This document shows positions 36,903-43,599 of a DNA stretch of 43,599 bases, in pieces. A program made the position numbers and the translations under genes. How positions within the stretch are numbered: position 1 is the first letter of the stretch; every line of letters begins with the position of its first letter. Source of the stretch: a virus; IMG/VR virus record IMGVR_UViG_3300033141_001722, positions 1-43,599 of that record; one strand, written 5' to 3'. The notes beneath the pieces are model-generated. The model was given only the letters and a program-made list of their open reading frames with translations, made no database searches and was not told the DNA's origin.

Positions 36903-37703
36903 TTACCCTCCATAGGATTCTACTAACATCGATAAAGCACAAATCTTGCTCTGCATAAGCCCGAAGTGAGTGTGGATGTTTTCAACATCCTCCGGCTCGG
37001 CTTCAATTAGCAAGGCATCGTTCAAAGCCTTCAACTCATCAAACCATTCTAACTCCTTTACATAGGGCGCACCCAGCATATCATCCAGAGCCCTGCTCAA
37101 CTGAATGACCTCAAATGGGGGCATATCCCCCTGTTCTGTTAACTCAATGCCCGACAGCCTGTTCATGATCTCGTTGAACATTTTTTGGTTGCGGTTGAAC
37201 GTCGCCGGGTTTGCCCCCCAATTTACGGGAGACAGATCCCACAACCTAATTTCCGTTATCTCCCGTATCTTTATCTTAATATCGTCATTCACACTTTCCT
37301 CTACCCAATTGATTTTAATGGCATCAAATCCTATGGAATTTTCCGTAATAGCCCCTTTGCTAATGCCCTCCACGATTTCCTCCCCCCTGGGGGTATTCAA
37401 ATATTCAACGACGCCCTCCAGGGCCCCGGTAGCTTCCGGGTATTTCTCCCTGACCTCATCTGGTAAATCCCCGGCGTCAATCTCATAAGCGTCGATCAGA
37501 GCGGCTACGGGAGGCATAAAGAAATCGTGCTGCCACAACACCTTTACTTTATCCATGCGCTCCTTAAGGGTTTTAGTGAACGACCCTTTCTTTATTTTAT
37601 CTTTATATAAGTCCACCACACCAAATACGGAGAACACCTGCTTAAAGGTATTATCTCCAATGGACTTTACAAATGTCGGGAAAGATTTGTATTCCCTATC
37701 CAT
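36903..37703 (-). CDS. HK97-type prohead protease (266 aa)
   Basis: Family motifs are visible: LWQHD with the conserved His, SIGFDAI with the catalytic Ser, and the acidic strand EIRLWDLSPVNWGANP, as in peptidase family S78. The C-terminal third is extra and helical (FDELKALNDALLIEAEPED), perhaps a scaffold-like tail. It lies directly before the capsid gene. It cleaves the capsid delta domain during prohead maturation. Confidence 0.85.
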   Translation of the reverse strand: MDREYKSFPTFVKSIGDNTFKQVFSVFGVVDLYKDKIKKGSFTKTLKERMDKVKVLWQHDFFMPPVAALIDAYEIDAGDLPDEVREKYPEATGALEGVVEYLNTPRGEEIVEGISKGAITENSIGFDAIKINWVEESVNDDIKIKIREITEIRLWDLSPVNWGANPATFNRNQKMFNEIMNRLSGIELTEQGDMPPFEVIQLSRALDDMLGAPYVKELEWFDELKALNDALLIEAEPEDVENIHTHFGLMQSKICALSMLVESYGG

Positions 37704-37712
37704 AATTTCCTC

Positions 37713-38171
37713 CTAACGAAAACCCGCTTTTCTCAACAAATCTCCCGTACCCTTCTCAACTATATCCACCAGTTTTGCCATTTGTTTACCAACATGTGAT
37801 ATCAGAGTAAACCAGCGACCCTGGTGAATGGGCCTTTGTTGGTGTGGAAAACCCACAACCTGCGTTCCATATAGCTTCTCGGTTCCCCCTCGCAAGCCCA
37901 ATATTACCACCTGCTCTCCCCCAATAGCGCGAACTTCCGACAATGACATTCGGTGTTCACCCCGTTCAGATCTTAAAGCCTTATAAAGCTGATGGGTTCT
38001 TACATATACCTGATTGGGTAGCTCCGGGGGATATGGCGGCATGGATGTAAACAGATGAGTCAACATATCCTCACCGGTTTTCCGGGTAAAACCCTGCCGT
38101 ATAAGGACTATGGCCTTATCCACCTTCGCCATAACCACGTCTACACGTTTTATTCTAAACCTGAACAACAC
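37713..38171 (-). CDS. Minor head or head-closure-like protein (152 aa)
   Basis: A GTG at 38171 follows GGAGG; TTG 38177 and ATG 38132 are alternatives. The section MPPYPPELPNQVYVRTHQLYKAL resembles HK97 gp10-like or related phage proteins, with VVGFPHQQRPIHQGRWFTL after it. Its position between the MuF-like gene and the protease is unusual for gp10-like proteins, which normally lie after the connector. Head-side accessory function is inferred. Confidence 0.5.
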   Translation of the reverse strand: MLFRFRIKRVDVVMAKVDKAIVLIRQGFTRKTGEDMLTHLFTSMPPYPPELPNQVYVRTHQLYKALRSERGEHRMSLSEVRAIGGEQVVILGLRGGTEKLYGTQVVGFPHQQRPIHQGRWFTLISHVGKQMAKLVDIVEKGTGDLLRKAGFR

Positions 38172-38802
38172 GTGCAACCTCCATTATGTTTTCCAGCGAC
38201 ACTCTGCCAGATTTTACTGCTTCGTATATTACGGGTACGTTTTTCAATATCAGTATCGCTTCCAGCCAACACCGACATCGAGCATGAGCGGGCGGTCTAT
38301 CTCCACCATACAGAGCATCGTATAGTTGTATAACCGTTTCGTGCTTTGGCCGGCAGATTGGACACACCCGCTCATCCTCCGCTGTCATCCATATCACCTC
38401 TTCTATTATACCATATATGTCCCACCCCAACAAGTTACCCATAGTGGCGGCAAGGATCGCCTCCGTCATTCCAATGGTCTCCGCCCGAGATTCCCCAAAT
38501 ATAGGCTCTAGGAGATCCTCCAGCTGCTGCTCGTCTTCACCATTCCACAGCTCTATGGCCTTTTCCACCGCGGATCTTGTGGTTTCCCAAATAAGCGACG
38601 CCTGATATGGAGCATTTTGTGATATCCAATCGAGTATTGAATCGTACAGAGCCCCCTCATCGACATGGGGTAGCCCCGCCTCATCCATTACCCCCACTAC
38701 TGACAGGGCTCCCTCCCACATAGCATCCAACCATATTGACACTATGAGATCAATGGTTCGTTCAAATATCTCTTGCCAAAAGGCGTCATCAAGATCCGGC
38801 AA
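38155..38802 (-). CDS. MuF/SPP1 gp7-like minor head protein (215 aa)
   Basis: The N-terminal two-thirds are helical. The C-terminal block WMTAEDERVCPICRPKHETV, then PPAHARCRCWL, is the signature of the phage Mu F head morphogenesis domain (CPIC and HARCRC). It lies directly after the portal gene, the usual place. These minor head proteins associate with the portal. It overlaps the portal stop by 14 nt. Confidence 0.8.
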   Translation of the reverse strand: MPDLDDAFWQEIFERTIDLIVSIWLDAMWEGALSVVGVMDEAGLPHVDEGALYDSILDWISQNAPYQASLIWETTRSAVEKAIELWNGEDEQQLEDLLEPIFGESRAETIGMTEAILAATMGNLLGWDIYGIIEEVIWMTAEDERVCPICRPKHETVIQLYDALYGGDRPPAHARCRCWLEAILILKNVPVIYEAVKSGRVSLENIMEVARVVQV

Positions 38803-40399
38803 TTACTTTCTCCTTTTGCTCATTTAGACTCTCTGTTGCCTTAGCTATTGCCCGGCTTATTATGGCGTCTCTAATTGGATTGGATGGCAGGGGGCCTTCC
38901 CCCTGCTTATGTCCATTGTCGGATTTTCCGCTGCAGGAGGTACTGCACATCTCATAGGCCACAGCCACTACCTGATCTTGATCCCATTCAGGGTGCTCCT
39001 CGGCGATCTCCGGAATCTTCCTTTTTACGCAATCGTCTTCCGATTCCCCCGCCTGTCTACAGGCAGGAGATTTTAATTCACGGAGAACTTCATCAATTTT
39101 TCTGGCTTTAGTGTCCCCCTGGCCGACTGGTTGCTTGAGTGGTACAAGCTGTCCATATTCGCCCTCGGGGATGATTTGGTAGGCGAGGGATTGTACTCTA
39201 ACCTTCCCGGATTCATTAGGTAAGGAGGGCAATCCCATATACCTTCTATATTCGTCAAGCAGGAGCCCCCCGGCCAGAAAATCAGCACGATGCTGTATTC
39301 GCTGCTCGATGTTTTTGGCGAAGAGTACGGATACATTAGAGAAGTCCCACTCCAGTTCAACGTCGGTCCACTCCTCGTCCGCCAATTCCCTCTGGAAAGT
39401 GTCCCTTAGATGGTTAAACATCGGAACCATAGTGTCTTCCCAAAACGCCGTGCGGGCTTCCCTGTAATTAGCGTATGTCGCCCGGTCCAGGCCGACACGT
39501 GCTCCAACCAGAACCGGGGGTATCATGAAAGCCATGCACACTCTGATTTCTGATCTAGCGTCTAGTGCATCAAATCCCATTTCTGAAAAGGAAAACCCGG
39601 TTTTTTGGTATTCAGCGTCGAGGTCCAATACGGCTGGTTCCATCCATTTAGTGTAACCCCCATATCGCTTCCTCCACCTGCGTCGTATATCTTTAACGTC
39701 CGCGTCAATTAGCTTCTTCTTAGTTTTAATTAGCCCAGGCGGTATGCCCCCCGACTCAAAAAATAACTTTAAATAATTCGTTTGTGATATATCAACGTCA
39801 ATCGATTTTGCTGCCACCTCCGCCGGTGCGATGCCTTTGTACAGGGACAGGGGATCGAAAATCTGATATTCTATAACGTTCTCAGCCGAGATGTTTATTG
39901 GTTTCAGTCCCGGAATGCGGTATTCGTAATGCGATACCACCTTTACCGGATCCGGAACCGGGTGCATTCTGTCCGGCCTTAGAGGCCATAGTCTAACGGT
40001 GTTTCCCAGAGGACCCCTCTCTTGCTCCCAATAGCATTTTCCTGTAAGGTCTGCATATATAATGCTAATAGACCATAAGTCAAAATGTGACATACGGTGA
40101 TTAGGGTGATACAGGGGTAAAAGTATGGGATGATCGGTTAAAATTTCACCGGTTTGCTTGTCTCTAGCGATCATCCTGGGGGAGGATGCTGATGTAGATC
40201 TTTCCTGAATACATCTCCATATAAGCTCATTTTTAGTGTATCCCCGAGTCACTAGATTCCTTAGGCCGCCCTTGGTCCATTGCGCCTGCCCTTTTAGATA
40301 GGTCGGTATCATAGTGGCGGCGGCTTTTGCATCCGTAAGCGATAGCCAAGCCAGCCGCATTCTGTCAACAAGTCCCAGCCTGTCCTTATTGCCCCTCAT
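38789..40399 (-). CDS. Portal protein (536 aa)
   Basis: Typical HK97-like portal body: TKNELIWRCIQERSTSAS, then HPILLPLYHPNHRMSHFDLW, TGKCYWE and the AEVAAKSIDVDISQTNYLK helix region. The last about 95 residues carry a separate module (DDCVKRKIPEIAEEHPEWDQ, then VVAVAYEMC) that appears as an add-on in several phage structural proteins. A small palindrome-encoded insertion reading ACRQAG lies at about residue 445. It overlaps the large terminase stop by 4 nt (ATGA). Confidence 0.85.
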   Translation of the reverse strand: MRGNKDRLGLVDRMRLAWLSLTDAKAAATMIPTYLKGQAQWTKGGLRNLVTRGYTKNELIWRCIQERSTSASSPRMIARDKQTGEILTDHPILLPLYHPNHRMSHFDLWSISIIYADLTGKCYWEQERGPLGNTVRLWPLRPDRMHPVPDPVKVVSHYEYRIPGLKPINISAENVIEYQIFDPLSLYKGIAPAEVAAKSIDVDISQTNYLKLFFESGGIPPGLIKTKKKLIDADVKDIRRRWRKRYGGYTKWMEPAVLDLDAEYQKTGFSFSEMGFDALDARSEIRVCMAFMIPPVLVGARVGLDRATYANYREARTAFWEDTMVPMFNHLRDTFQRELADEEWTDVELEWDFSNVSVLFAKNIEQRIQHRADFLAGGLLLDEYRRYMGLPSLPNESGKVRVQSLAYQIIPEGEYGQLVPLKQPVGQGDTKARKIDEVLRELKSPACRQAGESEDDCVKRKIPEIAEEHPEWDQDQVVAVAYEMCSTSCSGKSDNGHKQGEGPLPSNPIRDAIISRAIAKATESLNEQKEKVIAGS

Positions 40400-41964
40400 A
40401 CCCAGATGCCTCCTGCTCCCTCTGTACCGTATCCCCCGCCTAAGTTATAAAACAACATGCAAACTGTATCCCCAGCATCCGTTGATCTACCAATACGCTT
40501 TTTGATATCTTTCTTGGACTCCACTATAACTCCACCGGATGTCATTCTCCATCTAGGGGCGGTAAGATCCGCTAGCAGCACATTATCATGGGGGAGCATA
40601 ACAGGCTCGGATAGCTTCATAGGGTTATCTGGATCTAGCATCTCGCGCATATTCCACCACAATTCCGCTCTGACGTTCACCATATCAAGCAGACCTGATG
40701 CATCTGTAGCTGCCGTTTTTTCGCTGGACACTATGGGATACGGCTCAATTATTTTGTGAGCGCCGTTGGGGTCTTGCCTGTGCTCGTTTACCAGTTCCCG
40801 CATGCGATCATATATGCCCGCCCCCACTCCAATTGAATCTACTCGGGCCGGGATCCTAAGTCCCATGGCCGATTCTTCTTTGTATAACTTTCTTATTTCC
40901 CCCACCAGATACATTGTGTCTCGTTCATTTGAATATTGTAGGGGACCAACCCAATTTCCCCTACGAAATCCCAAGACCGATTTATCTTGTCCACGGGCTG
41001 GATCCAGGGCACACGCTGAGAATTCAAACAGTTTCCCGTAGGATTCTGTCCATCTTGACATGGCATCTCGTACCCACTTATAGGGTATTACTTGCCACTC
41101 GTGCTCCTGACCCACTAACCAGTTACCATCTCGCAGTTGGCTGCGGTATGGTTCCGGCAGAGCCAGCAACCGGGCCACGTAATGGGGATCCTTAGCCAGG
41201 AGGGCTGGATTGTCCTCCACGAACGCAGGGATAAATGTCCTAGATAGGGGAAGCTCACCAGCTGGTCCTACATAATCTGGTCCTTCCACTTCTATGTCTT
41301 GGTCATTTACTCTGGCGAACCAGCGTATTTCTCCAGGTTCTGCGGGATCGTGGTATGTGACGTCTAGCCAAGGCCGCCAACGTCTCAACACCCAGTCGTG
41401 GCCTTCGTTGCCTGGGTTGGTGGCTGACCGCATTCGTTTTGGCGTCCCAATCACAGATCGCAATCGGGACATTAAATAAATATACTGTTCTTCTAGAAAG
41501 GATGTTAGCTCGTCAAATCCTACATAGGAGTAAGCAGCAGATTGATACTTGAACATGTCGTCACGGCGTTCCATATGACCAAAGTCAACCGTGGCTGGCT
41601 TCCGGAGATTTTTGGTAGTGAAATACCAACGGTATTCTCCAGCTTTCCAGCTCCCGACGTTCCAGAAAAGCTCTTTACTCCTAGGAATAAGACCATCCGA
41701 GCGTGTAAGCTCAGGGAATGTGCGTCGGAGGAGTAGGGCGTGGTATCCTGGCACTGTGGTATGCCGTATCGATTCCACAAGTAAGCTCTCGCTCTTGCCT
41801 CCCCCGGCTGCTCCTCCATACAAAAGTTCATCGGCTGGATTACTATGGAAGGCGATTTGGGGTCCTGGCTGGGGACGCCAAACCTGAGCACCTTTTTCCT
41901 CAACTTCATGTAGGTACTCCTCTAGCTGGTTTTCAGTTTTAATTGCTGTTTCGGCCATTTCCAC
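40396..41964 (-). CDS. Terminase large subunit (522 aa)
   Basis: Walker A is GGAAGGGKSES, Walker B is YSYVGFDELTSF, and the coupling motif SATNPGN follows. The RNase H-like nuclease half begins at CALDPARGQDKSVLG with further acids (RVDSIGVGAGIYD and a late DAGDTV). Length is normal for the family. A GTG at 41964 with AAGGGGAA upstream is favoured; an in-frame ATG at 41958 is close. It packages DNA into the prohead through the portal encoded next. Confidence 0.9.
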   Translation of the reverse strand: MEMAETAIKTENQLEEYLHEVEEKGAQVWRPQPGPQIAFHSNPADELLYGGAAGGGKSESLLVESIRHTTVPGYHALLLRRTFPELTRSDGLIPRSKELFWNVGSWKAGEYRWYFTTKNLRKPATVDFGHMERRDDMFKYQSAAYSYVGFDELTSFLEEQYIYLMSRLRSVIGTPKRMRSATNPGNEGHDWVLRRWRPWLDVTYHDPAEPGEIRWFARVNDQDIEVEGPDYVGPAGELPLSRTFIPAFVEDNPALLAKDPHYVARLLALPEPYRSQLRDGNWLVGQEHEWQVIPYKWVRDAMSRWTESYGKLFEFSACALDPARGQDKSVLGFRRGNWVGPLQYSNERDTMYLVGEIRKLYKEESAMGLRIPARVDSIGVGAGIYDRMRELVNEHRQDPNGAHKIIEPYPIVSSEKTAATDASGLLDMVNVRAELWWNMREMLDPDNPMKLSEPVMLPHDNVLLADLTAPRWRMTSGGVIVESKKDIKKRIGRSTDAGDTVCMLFYNLGGGYGTEGAGGIWV

Positions 41965-42625
41965 TCGTAAATTCCCCTTCGATTATCTCATCGGTATAAG
42001 GGATCGGTAAAGGAGCTACGTCAGGCAGCACAAAGATGTTTCTCGCGGTTACTTCTCCTTCCACCTCATGTTTCATTTTACCCACTGTGGGTCTTCCACC
42101 AGTTTCCTTAGCTAAATCTTCCAACACTCCCCTGAAGGCCTGAATAGCCTGTGTGTCCACCGATTTCTCTTCCTTCATTCTGGTGTTTTTTCCTGACCCT
42201 ACCTGCTTTATTACGGTTTTTATTAAGCCGACATCGATTAAGTATTCCAACAACATTTCTGCTATTTGGTTTAAAGCCTTTATCCGAGCAGCTGGGGATG
42301 CGAACTGCTCCAGCGATGCTTCCGCCAACGCCCTTTTCTGCTCTCTAAATATAGTATCGATTTGCTCGTCAGTTACCCTGTTGACCCTTTTTACCCAATT
42401 GTAAGCTGAAGACCACATCTGAATCGTTGATAATTGTCGGGTAGGGGGAGCTTCCGAAGAATTCATGTCCTGTTTATACTTTTTAGGATCACGATATTCC
42501 TCGTACAGCTTCCGAAGACTTCTTCCAGGCCCCATAGCCAAGTAATCAAGAAAACCCTGCTTGGCAGCAGCCGTTTCCCCCCTCAACCTCATTCTTCGTA
42601 TCCTCTCCTTGTTTGTGCCTGACAT
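41939..42625 (-). CDS. Terminase small subunit-like protein (228 aa)
   Basis: The N-terminal part (NKERIRRMRLRGETAAAKQG, then LRKLYEEYRDPKKYKQD) and the TRQLSTIQMWSSAYNWVKRV segment have the helix-turn-helix pattern of small terminase subunits that recognise the packaging site. The ATG at 42625 is chosen because the longer frame up to 42736 runs through the promoter. A long helical region follows. It is immediately upstream of, and overlaps by 26 nt, the large subunit. Confidence 0.75.
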   Translation of the reverse strand: MSGTNKERIRRMRLRGETAAAKQGFLDYLAMGPGRSLRKLYEEYRDPKKYKQDMNSSEAPPTRQLSTIQMWSSAYNWVKRVNRVTDEQIDTIFREQKRALAEASLEQFASPAARIKALNQIAEMLLEYLIDVGLIKTVIKQVGSGKNTRMKEEKSVDTQAIQAFRGVLEDLAKETGGRPTVGKMKHEVEGEVTARNIFVLPDVAPLPIPYTDEIIEGEFTSGNGRNSN

Positions 42626-42706
42626 CAGAACCCCCCGGCCCCCCTGGGGACCACGGCGATGGTCCCCAAGAGAGCCAACTACGGAACAGGAAGTACCCGT
42701 ATATCC

Positions 42707-42736
42707 ATTATAACATATTGAATATATCACAGTCAA
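42707..42736 (-). promoter_or_regulatory. Sigma-70 promoter of the virion/lysis arm
   Basis: On the minus strand TTGACT (42736..42731), an 18-bp spacer and TATAAT (42712..42707) with extended -10 TGT, preceded by ATC as in the + strand promoters (CTTGAC). The spacer carries the dyad ATATT-G-AATAT (42715..42725), different from the GGACGTCC dyads, so it may have its own regulator. It is the only obvious promoter for 24 kb of genes. Confidence 0.8.
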
Positions 42737-42739
42737 GAT

Positions 42740-43090
42740 GCGTTACTGTTACGGTCTTGTAGGGTATGCCCCGTAACACCACGTAACACCGTAACAACGA
42801 CGTAACAACCATCTGTTACGGTAGACGGCGTTGGTGGGTGTGGTATACCCTACAAGAGCTTCCTATACAGTGTAACATTCCGTAACAACTCCCGGAATAG
42901 GGGCTGACCAGAAGCGCAGACAGCCCCCAACACGTAATAGACACGTTTTTTATTTATTATATTTTTTCTTTTTTGTTACATTTGTTACATTGTTACGTTA
43001 GGGATACGTATAAAGAACGTCGGGGGGTATATTACGAGAACGTCCCGTAACATAACGTAACATTCTGTAACATTCCGTACAAGAGCGTCT
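42740..43090. repeat. Iteron/AT-rich region B, candidate origin
   Basis: About fifteen GTAAC/GTTAC motifs in both orientations, most often CCGTAACA or TGTTAC. An AT-rich tract (42945..42990) sits in the middle. It includes GGAATAGGGG, shared with region A, and a GGGGCTG/CAGCCCC stem (42900..42906 with 42921..42927). No gene is visible in 42737..43130. It resembles an iteron origin with a DNA-unwinding element beside the late promoter. Confidence 0.65.
42755..42857. repeat. 13-bp inverted repeat flanking the first iteron group
   Basis: TCTTGTAGGGTAT (42755..42767) and ATACCCTACAAGA (42845..42857) are perfect inverted copies separated by 77 bp that contain about five GTAAC motifs. They could form a cruciform or act as paired protein-binding sites. 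Confidence 0.6.
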
Positions 43091-43130
43091 CATAATATAT
43101 TACCCAGATATATTTCAAACAGGAGAGGGT

Positions 43131-43438
43131 ATGATACCCCCGGCTGGGTTTGCCCTTGCTTCGGTTGGGCAGCCCCCCCTTCCCTTTCGCCATGCCACCC
43201 CGCACCCGCCGAGCCCCAGCCCACACCCGCGGGGGCGAGACCGGAAGCGAGCGCGGGAAGCCGAAGCCCGTGGGGCGGGGGCCAAGCCGTCGCCCGCGGG
43301 AGCGGGGGCGGGGGCGAGATCAAGCCGGGCGGGAGCGCGGGAAGCACGACGCGACGCGGGCGAAAAACCTGCCCCCCCAAGCCCGCCCCCCGAGCCCCCC
43401 GAGCCCGTCCCTCCCCGCGTTTCCGTCCCGTCCCGGAG
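43131..43438. other. Very GC-rich stretch of doubtful coding status
   Basis: Base composition rises sharply to a C/G-dominated sequence rich in CCGG, GGGCG and CCCCC. A plus-strand frame from ATG 43131 (with AGGAGAGG upstream) stays open to the window end in frame with 43569, giving a Pro/Ala/Arg/Gly-rich product, but GC-rich DNA lacks stops by chance. It may be an unusual low-complexity gene, a packaging or end region, or foreign DNA. Confidence 0.4.
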
Positions 43439-43504
43439 CGTCAGCGGAACGTCAGCGGAGCGTCAGCTCCATGTCAAGCACGCGGGCTCCGCGCGTGGTA
43501 CAAT
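43439..43504 (+). promoter_or_regulatory. Second promoter with four 11-bp-phased GTCA boxes
   Basis: GTCAG boxes start at 43440, 43451 and 43462 and GTCAA at 43473, each 11 bp apart. TACAAT starts at 43499, exactly 26 bp after the last box, the same geometry as at 1100..1165. The flanking DNA differs, so the shared layout is not just a copied block. Confidence 0.6.
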
Positions 43505-43568
43505 GGGGGCGGAGGGGAAGCGGATCGGAAAACGCCGAAGCCGCCCGCCCGACCCGAAGGAGCCCACG

Positions 43569-43599
43569 ATGCAGACCGAAGAAACCGAAGCCCGCCAAG
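43569..43599 (+). CDS. Small protein, truncated at window end
   Basis: GAAGGAG lies 7 nt before the ATG at 43569. The frame reads MQTEETEARQ and is cut by the window end. If the molecule is circular and closes with base 1, the frame would continue to a TAA at 123..125 and encode about 51 residues. Downstream of the GTCA-box promoter. Function unknown. Confidence 0.35.
   Translation, partial: MQTEETEARQ

Noticed and set aside
43090-43380. Minus-strand 96-aa frame in the GC-rich island
   Set aside because: Pro/Leu/Gly-rich low-complexity product expected from stop-poor GC-rich DNA, no ribosome binding site.
1-43599. Lysogeny functions or tRNA genes
   Set aside because: No integrase, excisionase, CI-like repressor, attachment core or tRNA-like cloverleaf was found on reading both strands.

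Overview
The window reads as a nearly complete genome of a lytic-looking, long-tailed (siphovirus-type) tailed phage. The head and tail genes run in HK97 order: small and large terminase, portal, MuF-like, prohead protease, HK97-fold capsid, connector, tail terminator, tail tube, frameshifted chaperones, tape measure, baseplate, fibre. I see no integrase, repressor, tRNA, CRISPR array or insertion sequence. The host cannot be named. Consensus TTGACA/TATAAT promoters, strong AGGAGG ribosome binding sites and a GH25-type endolysin are compatible with a bacterium, perhaps Gram-positive. Many genes prefer AGG/AGA and ATA codons, while a few (1391..1762, 1892..2065 and the capsid gene) use CGN and ATC/ATT more.

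Layout: two convergent arms meet at a strong hairpin near 18338..18365. The + arm (1..18321) begins with small early genes punctuated by GC-rich hairpins and transcribed from a recurrent CTTGACA-N17/18-TGnTATAAT promoter (1282, 3647, 6080). A radical SAM enzyme follows an iteron/AT-rich region (4866..5095). Next comes a replication and nucleotide block: Cas4/RecB-like nuclease with an FeS cysteine set, Sak4-like ATPase, DUF669-like single-strand binding protein, primase-helicase and family A DNA polymerase. This block continues with a PurZ-type adenylosuccinate-synthetase relative, a MazG-like (MazZ candidate) pyrophosphohydrolase, a deoxyribosyltransferase-like protein, dUTPase and a small nuclease.

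The polymerase/PurZ/MazZ trio is the most striking content. It is the gene signature of phages that replace adenine with 2-aminoadenine (Z) throughout their DNA. PurZ carries Ser16 where ordinary PurA has the catalytic Asp. No HD-domain dATPase (DatZ) is visible.

The - arm (42736 down to 18427) holds all virion and lysis genes behind one promoter at 42707..42736. Its largest fibre-like protein (923 aa) carries about twenty 22-residue repeats, most with an R-H-x-H motif, suggesting a metal-stacked trimeric fibre.

The far right (42740..43599) holds a second iteron/AT-rich origin-like region, then a very GC-rich non-phage-like stretch, then a promoter whose four 11-bp-spaced GTCA boxes match a second copy near 1100..1165. 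Complementary segments at the two window ends hint that the molecule is circular or circularly permuted and that the ends join in a structured leader RNA; this is inference only.
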